Source: CAYOBW01 sp964402115
GTDB taxonomy: Bacteria > Verrucomicrobiota > Kiritimatiellia > UBA8416 > CAYOBW01
Length of the DNA stretch: 32,929 bases
Direction: 5' to 3'
NCBI GenBank assembly: GCA_964402115.1
Contig: CAYOBW010000048.1
Span: 1 to 32,929 of the forward strand
Position numbers and translations under genes: made by a program. The notes beneath the pieces are model-generated. The model saw nothing but the letters and a program-made list of their open reading frames with translations. It was not told where the DNA came from and searched no databases. Below, in pieces: positions 17,701-26,398 of the stretch (the first letter of the stretch is position 1; each line of letters begins with the position of its first letter).

Positions 17701-20194
17701 GGTCGTGGGCGGCACGTTCGGCGGCACGGGTTCCGCCGGGGCGACAACCCTGGCCGACGGCATCACGCTCGAGCCCGGCAGCGGCGGGAGCGACGGCCTG
17801 ACGCTGTCCCGGCTGCTCTTCAACGGCCGCGGAACAATCACGGGAACGCTCGGCGCGGCAACACTGGTGGCCGTCACGGGCGACGTGGTAACCGGCGGCG
17901 GCAGCGACTCGGTGACGTTCGTGCCCGCCGTGCGGCCGGCGACGGGGACGTATCGTGTGCTGTCCTACGGCAGCGGTGCGGATCCGTTTGGCGCCGTGCG
18001 CCTGGGTGTCGCGTGGCGCGGGCTCGCGCTCGTGGACAACGTGGCGGGCCGGTCGGTGGATGCGACCATGGACGCCGGCTTGTATCCGGTCTGGACAGGC
18101 GCGCTCAGCGGCGAGTGGAGCACGAATGCGCTCGCCGCCCCCAAGAACTGGGCGGTCAACACCGGCGGCCAGACCGACTTCCTGCCGCAGGACAACGTGC
18201 GCTTTGACGACACCGCCACGGGCGCCACGAACGTCGTGTTGAACGGCGGCAACGTGACGCCGTTCAGCACGACGTTTGACAATACGCTCAAAAGTTTCTC
18301 GGTCGCCGGCGCGGGCAGCGTGACGAGCGGCCCGCTGCTCAAGACGGGCGCGGGTGGCGTCACGATCGGCAACGCCAACGCGTTCACGAGCGCCACGGTC
18401 AGCAATGGCACGCTCGTCGTGGCCCACAACAACGCCATCAACGGCATGGCCTCGATCGCGCTCACCATGGCGGGGGGAACCCTGCGCGGCGGCGCGGCCG
18501 TGACGCTGCCCAACGCCGTTGTGGCGGCGGGCGACTTCGGGCTCGACGGCGGGGCCGCTGGTCTGACGCTGGGCGGCGCCGTGAACATCGGCGCCGTCGG
18601 CCGCGCGGTCACCGTGAACAACGCTGTGACGGTCAGCGGCGTGATCGGCGGCACGGGCGCGCTCACCAAGACCGGTCCCGGCACGCTGACGCTGACCGCC
18701 AAGAACCAGGCCACCGGCCCGGTCACTGTCAATGCCGGCACGCTGAACCTGGCCAACGGCGTCAACGATGGGACGGGCACGCTCAAGGGCAGCCTGACGG
18801 TCAGCAACGCGACCGTCAACGTGACCGGCGAGAATGGGCTGTACGGGTACAGCGCGACGGCGCTGACCGTGACGCTCAACGCAGGCAGCGTGCTGAACCT
18901 CAACATCGCCAACAAGGGCTGCCACCTGCCGGTGTGCACGTTCAACGGTGGCACGCTGAGCAGCACGAGCACGCCAGACCCGCTGTGGGGCGGCTGGCTG
19001 CTGGACGACGCCTACACAGCAGGCGGCAACGCCGTTTCGACGATCAGCGCGAGCCAGCTCGTCCTGTATAACGGCGCCGTGCGTACGGTCACCGTCAACG
19101 CGGGCGCGACACTGAACGTCACGGGTTCCTTCGCAACCAAGGCGAACAACCTGAATACGGGCGGGCTGATCAAGGCCGGCGACGGGCCGCTGGTCCTCAG
19201 CAACGGCGTGGGCTACTCCGGCCCGACGACGGTCAACGCCGGGTTGTTCCGCGTGGACCACGGTGCGCTCACCGCCAACGACTACTTTGTCGGCAATGGG
19301 GCGCTGGCCATCAACGCGGGCGGAACCTTCGAGGTCAACCAGTTGTCTGGGAGCGCCCGCTACTCTACGGTCTCGCGGACCGTCACGGGCGCGGGCACAT
19401 TCTCCAAGACCGGCGCGGGCCTGACTTGGACGGCAAACGACAGCGGGGCAACGATCACGACGTTTGACCTCGCGACCGGCGGCCTGCTCAACGTGCAGGC
19501 GGGCACGCTGTCGTCGGTGAAGACGGCCGCGACGAACAAGGGCGGGCTGACGGTCGTGGCCGGGGCCATTGCGACGCTCGACAACAACGCCACGCAGGGC
19601 GCCGACGCGTGGTTCGACGCGCTCAACGGCGGCGGCTCGCTGTCCTACGAGGCGGGTACGGCGGCGCGGACGATCACGGTGGGCGCCGCCGGCGGCAGCG
19701 GCGCGTTCGGCGGCGTCATCGCCAACGGCGGCACGGGCGCGGTCGGCCTGACCAAGACGGGGACCGGCACGCAGACGCTGAGCGGGCGCAACACCTACAG
19801 CGGCAGGACCACGGTCAGCGGCGGCGCGCTGCGCCTGGGCGCCGACGACACGCTCAACGCGACGCACGAGCTCACCCTGAGCGGCGGCGCTCTGGACGCG
19901 GGCACGGCGGTGAACCACCTCGGTACGTTGACGCTCGCGGGCGGGGTGGCGAGCGCGGTCCGGCTCGAGGCGGGCGCCGAGTTGAGCTTCAAGGCCAGCG
20001 ACACGGTGGCGTGGAACGGCAGCGTCACGCTCGAAGGCGAGCTGGGCCCGACGTCGCTGCGCTTCGGCACCGACCGCACCGGCCTGACGGCGGCGCAATT
20101 GCAGGTGCTGACCTATCGCGGCAATCCGGCAACCCTCGACGCCCAGGGCTACGTCGTCGCCACGCGCCCCGGCACGACGCTGATCGTGCGGTGA
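14714..20194 (+). CDS. Second giant PATR protein, 1826 aa, mosaic paralogue of its neighbour
   Basis: The ATG at 14714 lies 8 nt after the upstream stop. GAGG at 14704-14707 overlaps that stop, so translation is probably coupled. A GTG at 14702 is in frame but lacks such a site. There is a signal peptide (MIRQVRGLVSAVAALALAGG) and the same cap domain as the upstream protein (FEWDADGVPPASGGTGAWDV). The shared order of modules then follows, with one full copy of the approximately 300-residue module (about 16488-17400) and a copy lacking its first third (about 19196-19800). The other shared module is at 18765-19135. Between them, 17400-18750 is absent from the paralogue. It contains a passenger-end-like stretch (TLEPGSGG to VLSYGSG) and then a new cap-like segment (YPVWTGALSGEWSTNA, NVRFDDTATGATNVVLNGG), as if two PATR proteins had fused. 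The C-terminus (LRFGTDRTGLTAAQLQVLTY) is typical of PVC family members, but no PEP-CTERM or beta-barrel follows. Confidence 0.85.
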   Translation: MIRQVRGLVSAVAALALAGGVSARAGSFEWDADGVPPASGGTGAWDVAVSPLWFDGTNDVAWPASGTNDAVFSGTAGTVTLAAGGVTAHSLAFAATGYTVRSNSLTLNGVAPTVTVGPGLSATLAATLAGSAGLNKAGAGTLVLGNNGSTYSGGTTVSGGTLNIAVAGDQTHSAVGVGQAVTVNAGATLRLGAGDALGYYGASPNTLTLDGGTLTVVPSLHDTIGYNGITLNAGTITAEGAGDATGNYILDGTVTVLPNAAASIIGAPKIAIRGGNGANLTITFNVADGAATTDLSVSSALVNFGANVNGLTKTGAGTLALGGANTYTGVTGVNGGTLVLEFAAAGAPANNAVSANSALALGGGTLSLVGKAATNDVQTFNGTTLNGGASAIALASGTGGSLTLNLGALTRNAGGTVNFTLPDSGSITTTTGNTNGILGPWATLGADFAMNDGTGRIVASTNYNDIPARGPSTIASDATLNVRINSAGASGSIALAATNTTINTLLQGTATAATVDTAGKALKVGSILVGAGQEALTLGAVANDGTLAAAAAGGELTLINNGASLLTVNALIADNTTASPLFKAGDGTVLLAGANTFSGTTTLLAGTLRLGSGTALGTGAITLAGGSLDSGVAGLVNSGNNAQNWNGDFGFVGSQSLNLGTGAVTLSGNRQVTVNASALTVGGTVSGAYGIAKAGGGTLALTGSVAYTGATTVNGGTLRVEHGVATHDYFVGGAALSIASGATFELNQTANTARYSSVSRTVTGAGTFSKAGSGYTWLANDGATKITTFNQSAGGLINVRAGTLASIKTAPTHLGGLTIAAGAVAALDNYATQGADAFFDALSGGGTLNYDAGATARTVNVGVNHSSSTFSGVIANGGTGAVGLTKAGTGTLTLSGVSTYTGPTTVGGGTLRLGGAGQLGSGAYAGAVSVPAGSTLALGSSAAQTLSGPLSGGGTLLHSGAGTLTLGGTNSFRGGITNTAGKLVVNGSLDPAGTVAVVGGTFGGTGSAGATTLADGITLEPGSGGSDGLTLSRLLFNGRGTITGTLGAATLVAVTGDVVTGGGSDSVTFVPAVRPATGTYRVLSYGSGADPFGAVRLGVAWRGLALVDNVAGRSVDATMDAGLYPVWTGALSGEWSTNALAAPKNWAVNTGGQTDFLPQDNVRFDDTATGATNVVLNGGNVTPFSTTFDNTLKSFSVAGAGSVTSGPLLKTGAGGVTIGNANAFTSATVSNGTLVVAHNNAINGMASIALTMAGGTLRGGAAVTLPNAVVAAGDFGLDGGAAGLTLGGAVNIGAVGRAVTVNNAVTVSGVIGGTGALTKTGPGTLTLTAKNQATGPVTVNAGTLNLANGVNDGTGTLKGSLTVSNATVNVTGENGLYGYSATALTVTLNAGSVLNLNIANKGCHLPVCTFNGGTLSSTSTPDPLWGGWLLDDAYTAGGNAVSTISASQLVLYNGAVRTVTVNAGATLNVTGSFATKANNLNTGGLIKAGDGPLVLSNGVGYSGPTTVNAGLFRVDHGALTANDYFVGNGALAINAGGTFEVNQLSGSARYSTVSRTVTGAGTFSKTGAGLTWTANDSGATITTFDLATGGLLNVQAGTLSSVKTAATNKGGLTVVAGAIATLDNNATQGADAWFDALNGGGSLSYEAGTAARTITVGAAGGSGAFGGVIANGGTGAVGLTKTGTGTQTLSGRNTYSGRTTVSGGALRLGADDTLNATHELTLSGGALDAGTAVNHLGTLTLAGGVASAVRLEAGAELSFKASDTVAWNGSVTLEGELGPTSLRFGTDRTGLTAAQLQVLTYRGNPATLDAQGYVVATRPGTTLIVR
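15302..15535 (+). repeat. Block nearly identical to 10641-10874 in the upstream paralogue (copy B)
   Basis: Second copy of the shared block. The four differences from copy A in the core 194 nt are one in the GATAC(A/C)ATCGG segment and three near 15502-15511. The rest, including a run of more than 100 nt, is identical. Confidence 0.75.
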
Positions 20195-20365
20195 ACGTTG
20201 AACCTGGAAGCGGGAGTGGTCCTCCGCCCTTTCGCCTCACAAGATGGATTGAAGATGGATTGGGGACTGGCAAATGGTTGACGAGCGGCAGGGTAGTGCG
20301 AAAGCCCCTCCCCGCCGCCCGCACCCGGAAGAGTCCCCGGCACGGCGGTCATCCGCAGTTCCAAT

Positions 20366-20609
20366 CCGAGGACGATGGGAGGGGGAATCCGCCGCCTCAC
20401 GGCGGCAGCTACGGAGAAGGGAATGGATTCTCCCGTAGCCCCCGACGTGAGGAGGGGGATGGAATCGCGAAGCGGTCCGTCCGCCGCCTCACGGCGGCAG
20501 CTACGGAGAAGGGGATGGATTCTCCCGTAGCCCCCGACGTGAGGAGGGGGACGGGAATCGACCAGCGGCCGGTCCGCCGCCTCACGGCGGCAGCTACGGG
20601 GAAGGGATG
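20366..20609. repeat. Hairpin-rich 92-93-bp tandem repeat in a convergent intergenic region
   Basis: Units start at 20389, 20481 and 20574 (the last one partial, to about 20609). The first 75 nt of units 1 and 2 differ at one base. Each full unit holds three nested palindromes. In unit 1, CCGCCG/CGGCGG lies at 20389-20394 and 20400-20405. CTACGGAGA/TCTCCCGTAG lies at 20409-20417 and 20429-20438. CCCCC/GGGGG lies at 20439-20443 and 20454-20458. A decayed half-unit precedes them at about 20366-20388. The array fills most of the 431-nt gap between two convergent giant genes and may end both transcripts or serve as a REP-like element. Bases 20195-20365 have no gene I can support, only a short AGATGGATT-type duplication near 20250. 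Confidence 0.75.
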
Positions 20610-20625
20610 CATCACCGCCGCAGCC

Positions 20626-23600
20626 CTAATTGCACCGCACCCGATAGTAGACCGGGCCGGGGGCGGGGCGGTCGTCGGTGAAGACGTTGGTGCCCGAGGC
20701 GTGGCCGGGGATGCCGCTGGTCAGCGGGGTTGGCGCCCAGCCCGCGGCGAGATTGGTGGAGACGCGAATGGCGTAGGTCCGGTTCGTGACACTGCGCCAG
20801 ACCAGCCGCCGTCCCCCCACCTCCAGCCCCGCCGCGACCCACGCGAGCACGGAACGGGGGTCGTCCGGTGCCGTGCCGGCCCGCAGCTCGTCGCCATTGG
20901 GCTGCCCGTCACCGTCATAGTCGTCGCCCGCCGCGCCGCGCGGCTGATTGGTGCCGCCGAAGTGGGTGCGCTCCCACTGGTCCGGCAGCCCATCCCCATC
21001 GCCGTCGAACGCGTAGGTCTGCACGCCGTCGTAGGCGCTGAAGCCCGCGGCGCCGCTTTGATTGCGCCAGCAGGCCCAGATCCAGTCGGGCGACCGGGCC
21101 ACGGCCGATACGCGCACCTCGTCGAGCACGCCGTTGAGCCCCAGCCCGCTGCGCTCGTCCGCCAACTGCACCGAACTGGCTGAGCTTGCCACTTTGCCCG
21201 CAGTTGCCGGGTAGCGCCCGTCCTCCAGGCCATTGACGTACATGCGCACCTCGCCGGCGGCGTCGAGCGTGAAGGCGGTGTGGTACCACGTGCCGGCCGC
21301 GAAGGTCGTCGCGCCGTAGAGATCCTCGGCGTTCGTCAGAAAGACGTTCAAGCGCCGGCTCTTGACGGCGAAATGCCAGTCCTGGGCGGAGGGATTGAAC
21401 CACTTGCTCGCGATCAGGTTCCACGGGTTGTTGAAAGTGTCCACGCGCACCCAGGCCGCGACCGTCACAGCTGAGCCGTGCAGCGCGGGCGCGTCGGGAA
21501 CCCGTGCCACCTGCGTATCGGCGAAGGCGCGGGCGCCGCCCACCACGCCACCCGCGACCAGGGAACCCGTCGCCACCGCCGCGACGTGGGCGTTGGTCGA
21601 GCTGTCGGTCACGGCTGCCGTCGCGAGGTGCCAGACCCCCGCATACCCTGCCCGCCAGGTCGCGGCGGCAGCGGCCGGCGGCAGCGCCCGGGCGTGGGGG
21701 TTGCCCCAGTACGCCCACATGCTCGCGCCGGCGGCGAGCACGGGCAGCCGCACCCACACATGCGAGTCACCGGCGGGGTTCCAGCTCTCGATTTCGTGGT
21801 CCAGCGGGGTGGCGTCATCCGCCGCGAGGAACCGCAGGTCCGCCCCCGTTGAGGAGGCGAACTGACTGTAGGCGAAGCCGGCGCGGTTCGTCGCGAACGT
21901 CACGAGCACGGGGAAGTTGGTGAGCGGCGTCCGGCTGTAGCCGGGGAAGCGGATACACTGTCGGCGACTCCAGTGATCGAGCGAGACGGCGCCGGCGGTG
22001 AAAGCGACGGGCGCGGACCAACCCACGCTCCAGGCATTGGACGCCACACACCGGTACCAGCCGCCCTGTCCCGGCGTCAAACCCTCGACGTCGGCGCCGA
22101 AGGCCCCCGACGCGGCGGAGAGCACCACGCCGTGCGTCCAAGCGCCCGCGTTCGTGCCACAGTCCGCCGCGCCCCACACGACGCGCACGTCGGCCGTCGC
22201 CGGCCCCGCGAGCACCCCGTTGAGGCGGACGTTGCGATCGGCAACAGCCGAAGCGCCGGTGGCCCGCAGCGTGGCCGCGTGCACACGCAGCGCTGGCGCA
22301 GCCCAGGTTCCCCCCACCCCATCCGTCAGCGTGGCATCCAGCGCCCACGTCCCGGGCGCGACCTCGGGGCGCCACGTCACGGCATAGGGCGGGCCGACGT
22401 CCGTCTCGCCAACGCGCACGCCGTTGGCGAAGAACGCCACGCGCCGCCCGGGACCAGACGCCACCCGCTCGTTGACGACCGCCTCCAGGCGCACCTCGCA
22501 CGGCAGGAACAGCACGGCGTCGGCGCCGGGAGCGGCCAGCGCGACAGCCAGGGGCGCACTGCCGGGCGACGGGGCCACCCCCGCCACCCAGTTCGCGGCG
22601 TCGTTGCCGTAGCCCCCGACCGGCAGCCGTTCGAGCGGCACGGCCGCGCCCGGCGGCAGCGCGGGCCAGGGCGCCGCGTCCGCGTAATCCACGCGATCCA
22701 GCACTTCGTAGGGCACGAAGCCCCCCGGCTCGGGCGGCAGCGGCCGGAGCAGCCGGAGGCTCTCGCCGTCGCCGGCCAGCCGGCCGCCGTACGGCCCGCA
22801 GCACCGCACGGCGCCCGGCAAGCCGGGGTAGGCGCGCGTGAACGCCTCGGGCGGCACACCGGCCACGATGACACGGCCACCGGCCGGCACGACGACGTTG
22901 GTCGGAAACGTGAACGTCACGGCGCCGGCCAGCTGCCACGTGTGGAGCGGATAGGCGGGATCGAAAAGCGGGACGCCGAAGGCGGCCAGGTTCTGCAGCT
23001 CGACATACTCGCCCCCCGCGGCGGAGCGGTACATGATCTCGCCGATGACCACCGGCCCGACCCGCGGCGCGGCGTTGCCCGCCCCCGCCGTCGCGGCGCC
23101 GAGGGCCGTGAAGTCGTCCGTGCCGTCGTGCCTGCGGTGCCTCCCCAGCGTGACATCCCTCGCCACCGGGCCGAACGTCTCGCCGGCGATGCAGCCCGTG
23201 AGCACGCCGTTGGTCGCGGAAAGCAGGTAGACAGCGTCGCCCAGTTCGCTGAGCGCAAAGCCGCGCCCGCCGAGGACGCCGGGGCCGAAGTCGGCGAACT
23301 CCGTGAAGACCGCGTACGCGCCCGGCGCCAGCGTGGCGGGCTGCGCGATTCTGAATTTGAACGGATCGTCGAGGTCGTCGGTGAGGTACCAGCCGGCCAG
23401 CGCCACGGCTTGCGTGGTGGTGTTGGCGAGCTCGATCCAGTCGCCGGGGTTGTCGGCATCCTGGTGGGTCAGAATCTCGTTGATCACGACCGCGCCGGGC
23501 GGCGGCGCCGTGCCGGGATCGTCCGTGCCGGGCGTGCCGTCGCGCACCGAGCCGGGCCGCCAGCTGGCCGCGCTGTCCGGAAACGCCGGCGCCACGGCGG

Positions 23601-26370
23601 GGTTCCGCGCGTTGAGCGCGAACCCGCGCCCCGCCGTGTTCGGGTACCACGCCGCGGCATACGCGCACGTCGCCAGCTCCTCGCCGGTGGGCAGCAGCGT
23701 CAGCGTCACGCGCTCGCCGTCGTTGTCCAGTGCGCCGGCGTAGGCGCCGGCGAGCACGCCCGGACGGGCGCCGTAGCGGCTCGCAAAGGCCGCCAGGTTC
23801 CGCGCCACCACCACGCAGCCGCCGACGGGCACGTTGGTCACGGCGCCGTGCGTGAAGTCGAACGTGACGCCGGCGGTGAACGCCACGCCCAACAGGCTGG
23901 CCGGCGCGGCGCCGATGTTGCGGATCTCGATGAACTCGAAGTCCGCGCCGTCGGGCGAGGCGTTGGTCTCCGCGCCCTGCGGCGGCCGCGGGTGGTACAT
24001 CAGCTCGGTGATGGCCAGCGCCGGCGACTGCACGACGTAGACGGCGGAGGCGGGGGCGCTCCAGGGGATGCGGCTGGTAATGGTGACGTCGGAGGCTTCG
24101 GCGTAGACCGTGGACCACCCTTCGCGGAAGGCGCGCACGGTGACCAGCGTATTCGCGGCGAGCCTGAGCGGGGCGGCGTAGGCGGTGGCGGCCGGGTCCA
24201 CGGCGCCGCCGCGCTGCCGGGGATCGCGGCCGTTGGTCGTGTAGTACAACGTGGCGCCGGCGGGACCGGACAGGCGCAGGAGCGTGCCATTCGTGACCGC
24301 CCCGGCGGCCAGGCTGAGCGCCGGCGCGGCGAGGAACTCGCCATCCATCCAGGCCACGCGCTGGCCCAGCCACTGGCGCAGGTTCTCGTTCTCCCAGCGC
24401 CAGCTCGTCCGCGGCGCGGCGTCGGGCCAGCGGGCGTAGTTGCGTACCTGGGCCTCGGCCAGCTCGTTGGTCAGCGTCGCGATGACCGACCCGACGTTGG
24501 CGAGGCTCAGCACGCCGCCGCGCAGCTCGGCCCAGCGGTCTATGGTGAGCTGCCAGAAGTCGGGATCCTGGAACAGCCGGTAGCCCCACGGCCCCGTCAT
24601 CAGCCCGTTCCACTGGCTCCACGACTCGTCGCAGTCCCAGTGGGCCGGGTTGTCGTCGCGGGCGTCGTACGACTCCGCGGTGCGATCGAAATCCCACAGC
24701 GGCCCCATGGCCAGCCGGCCGCCGCGCTCGATGTACATGAACTGGCTGTTGAACGCGCACTCGCTGTTCTTCATGAAGAGGTTGAACAGCCAGAAATCCA
24801 CGAAGCTGCCGGTGTCGATGTAGCGGGGGTAGCCGGTGGCCGGGTCGCGATTGCCGGCGAAGAGCTGCTGCTCGAAGGCCTCGAAGTAGTTGGTCACCCA
24901 CGCCCGCTGCGTCGCGGTCAGCTCCTCCTCCTGCGGATCCACGTAGTAGAAGTTCGGCGCGGGCGGGTTGGCATAGATGTGCCGCGGCGTGCCCCGGGAC
25001 GTTTGGAAGCCCGTGCGGCCCGCGTCCGACTTGTCGCTCTTCAGCACGTACCCGCCCGTGATCTCCGGCGGGGTGTTCTGCCAGGGTTCGAGCCGCGCGA
25101 CGTTCACCCGGTCGGGGTCGCGCTTGATCCGCTCCATGAGCACGTACACGCCGGCGTAGTCGGCGGCGGTCACTTCGCGGTCGAACGCATTGAGGAACAC
25201 CTCGACGAGCCGCGTGCGCACGGCGTAATGCCCCGCCTGGCCGTGCAGCGTGTAGATGAGGGGGTTGCGGATCATGGCGCGGTCGATGTCGTAGGGCGCG
25301 TGGAGGATCCAGTCGGAGTCCGCGGGCAGCCCCAACGGCGCGGTGGGCCGGGCGGTATCCGCGCCGTCGCTCCAAGTTTCGACCGCGAGGCTGGGCTTCG
25401 TGGAGGTGTTGCGCAGGGTGGATTCGCCGCGGCGGTGAAACCCGGCGCGCGTGCCCAGGGCGGGCGCGCTCGTCAGCGCGCTGCGGCCATCCGCCCCGCG
25501 CTCGAACACGAGCAGGCAGCCGGCCTGCTTGGGGTTCACGTCGGGCAGCTCGCCCTTGCCGAAGGTGTCCACGACCACCAGCGGCAGGTCGGAGGAGAAA
25601 CCGGCCAGCCCGGACTCGATTTTCACGTAGGCGGCGCTGACCACCGGGCCGAGGCCGAGGACGGGATGGTAGGAGCGAGCGCGCACGAGCGTCGACTGCG
25701 TGAGCATCAGGCCCTGGCTGTAGATCGGCGAGCGGCCCCCCGGCAGCGCGCCGTCCAGCGTGTAGTGGATGCGGGTGGCGTCGTTGGTGGCCCGCAGCAC
25801 GACGATGACCCGGTTTGTGAACGTGCCGGCCTCGGGAAGGCAGCGCACGCCGCCGGCCTGGCCCGCGTTGTTCGGCGCACCGGGAGTCGGCGCCGGCATG
25901 CTGCGCCAGCCGTCGTCGCCGTCCGGGTAGCGCCCCTGGGAGACGTCGGCCCGCTGCTCCTCGAACGTGACCGCGTCGGCAACGGTCAGGCCGTCCGGCA
26001 GCAGCAGCCGCAGCGTCTCGCCGTCGCCGTCCAGGCGGAAGTCGGTGTGCAGCGGGGCGCCCTCGACCGCGCGGTCCTTGCCGGAGGCGAAGACGAGCAG
26101 GCAGCCGCCGGCCGGCACGCGCACGGCGGGCAGCGCCCACCGGTCGAGCCCGGCGGGATCGTCGGAGAGGAACCAGCCGCCGAGCTCCGCCGGCGTGTCG
26201 CCTGCGTTGTACAGCTCGAGCCAGTCGGACCGGTCGTCATCCTCGTCCTGCAGACCGGTGTCGTTGATGGCGAGGAGCTCGTTGATCCGGATCGTCTGCG
26301 CTGCGCACGGGAGCGTGGCGGCCAGCAGCAGCGCGGCGGCAAACGTCCGTGCCCACCATTCACTGTTCAC
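20626..26370 (-). CDS. Secreted CotH-kinase / lamin-tail / LamG multidomain protein, 1914 aa
   Basis: The GTG at 26370 overlaps the upstream stop by 4 nt (GTGA) and opens a signal peptide (to about residue 24, PCAAQ). Domains in order: lamin-tail domain (25-165, INELLAIND, DWLELYN, GWFLSDD); chitobiase-type sandwich (180-250); CotH kinase (about 260-680) with FHRRGESTLRNTSTKPSL (311-328), YDIDRAMIRNPL (360-371), GVYVLMERIK (407-416) and the metal-binding WDFD (559-562); a second chitobiase-type domain (700-765); lamin-tail domains at about 785-925, 960-1095 and 1105-1265; an Ig-like part (1285-1365); a DUF2341-like region (1465-1560); a LamG domain (about 1600-1765); and a Ca-binding DGDGDGLPDQWE region (1789-1800) with a C-terminal beta tail (NRTYAIRVSTNL). 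Bacillus CotH phosphorylates spore-coat proteins, so this is probably an extracellular kinase. Its substrate is unknown. It is translationally coupled to the upstream cytochrome-like gene. Confidence 0.87.
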   Translation of the reverse strand: MNSEWWARTFAAALLLAATLPCAAQTIRINELLAINDTGLQDEDDDRSDWLELYNAGDTPAELGGWFLSDDPAGLDRWALPAVRVPAGGCLLVFASGKDRAVEGAPLHTDFRLDGDGETLRLLLPDGLTVADAVTFEEQRADVSQGRYPDGDDGWRSMPAPTPGAPNNAGQAGGVRCLPEAGTFTNRVIVVLRATNDATRIHYTLDGALPGGRSPIYSQGLMLTQSTLVRARSYHPVLGLGPVVSAAYVKIESGLAGFSSDLPLVVVDTFGKGELPDVNPKQAGCLLVFERGADGRSALTSAPALGTRAGFHRRGESTLRNTSTKPSLAVETWSDGADTARPTAPLGLPADSDWILHAPYDIDRAMIRNPLIYTLHGQAGHYAVRTRLVEVFLNAFDREVTAADYAGVYVLMERIKRDPDRVNVARLEPWQNTPPEITGGYVLKSDKSDAGRTGFQTSRGTPRHIYANPPAPNFYYVDPQEEELTATQRAWVTNYFEAFEQQLFAGNRDPATGYPRYIDTGSFVDFWLFNLFMKNSECAFNSQFMYIERGGRLAMGPLWDFDRTAESYDARDDNPAHWDCDESWSQWNGLMTGPWGYRLFQDPDFWQLTIDRWAELRGGVLSLANVGSVIATLTNELAEAQVRNYARWPDAAPRTSWRWENENLRQWLGQRVAWMDGEFLAAPALSLAAGAVTNGTLLRLSGPAGATLYYTTNGRDPRQRGGAVDPAATAYAAPLRLAANTLVTVRAFREGWSTVYAEASDVTITSRIPWSAPASAVYVVQSPALAITELMYHPRPPQGAETNASPDGADFEFIEIRNIGAAPASLLGVAFTAGVTFDFTHGAVTNVPVGGCVVVARNLAAFASRYGARPGVLAGAYAGALDNDGERVTLTLLPTGEELATCAYAAAWYPNTAGRGFALNARNPAVAPAFPDSAASWRPGSVRDGTPGTDDPGTAPPPGAVVINEILTHQDADNPGDWIELANTTTQAVALAGWYLTDDLDDPFKFRIAQPATLAPGAYAVFTEFADFGPGVLGGRGFALSELGDAVYLLSATNGVLTGCIAGETFGPVARDVTLGRHRRHDGTDDFTALGAATAGAGNAAPRVGPVVIGEIMYRSAAGGEYVELQNLAAFGVPLFDPAYPLHTWQLAGAVTFTFPTNVVVPAGGRVIVAGVPPEAFTRAYPGLPGAVRCCGPYGGRLAGDGESLRLLRPLPPEPGGFVPYEVLDRVDYADAAPWPALPPGAAVPLERLPVGGYGNDAANWVAGVAPSPGSAPLAVALAAPGADAVLFLPCEVRLEAVVNERVASGPGRRVAFFANGVRVGETDVGPPYAVTWRPEVAPGTWALDATLTDGVGGTWAAPALRVHAATLRATGASAVADRNVRLNGVLAGPATADVRVVWGAADCGTNAGAWTHGVVLSAASGAFGADVEGLTPGQGGWYRCVASNAWSVGWSAPVAFTAGAVSLDHWSRRQCIRFPGYSRTPLTNFPVLVTFATNRAGFAYSQFASSTGADLRFLAADDATPLDHEIESWNPAGDSHVWVRLPVLAAGASMWAYWGNPHARALPPAAAAATWRAGYAGVWHLATAAVTDSSTNAHVAAVATGSLVAGGVVGGARAFADTQVARVPDAPALHGSAVTVAAWVRVDTFNNPWNLIASKWFNPSAQDWHFAVKSRRLNVFLTNAEDLYGATTFAAGTWYHTAFTLDAAGEVRMYVNGLEDGRYPATAGKVASSASSVQLADERSGLGLNGVLDEVRVSAVARSPDWIWACWRNQSGAAGFSAYDGVQTYAFDGDGDGLPDQWERTHFGGTNQPRGAAGDDYDGDGQPNGDELRAGTAPDDPRSVLAWVAAGLEVGGRRLVWRSVTNRTYAIRVSTNLAAGWAPTPLTSGIPGHASGTNVFTDDRPAPGPVYYRVRCN

Positions 26371-26398
26371 TGTTCACCGTTCACTGACACACTGTTCA
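26357..26398 (-). repeat. GTGAACA heptamer array spanning a stop/start overlap
   Basis: Read on the minus strand, the region consists of GTGAACA-type units: GTGAACA, an 8-nt variant GTGTGTCA, GTGAACG, GTGAACA, GTGAACA, then GTGAATG. The stop of the HzsA-like gene (TGA, 26369-26367) and the start of the CotH gene (GTG, 26370-26368) lie in one of these units. Seven is not a multiple of three, so a change in copy number would shift frame. Confidence 0.6.

Noticed and set aside
9540..20098. Two antisense open frames of about 1800 codons each across the giant PATR genes
   Set aside because: They run in register with the sense codons. They stay open only because TTA, CTA and TCA are almost unused in this GC-rich, Gly/Thr/Ala-rich coding sequence. 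Their products are Arg-rich or low-complexity and match no family.
20366..20609. CRISPR array
   Set aside because: The units are contiguous 92-93-bp copies with homologous sequence throughout. There are no unique spacers of uniform length and no cas genes.
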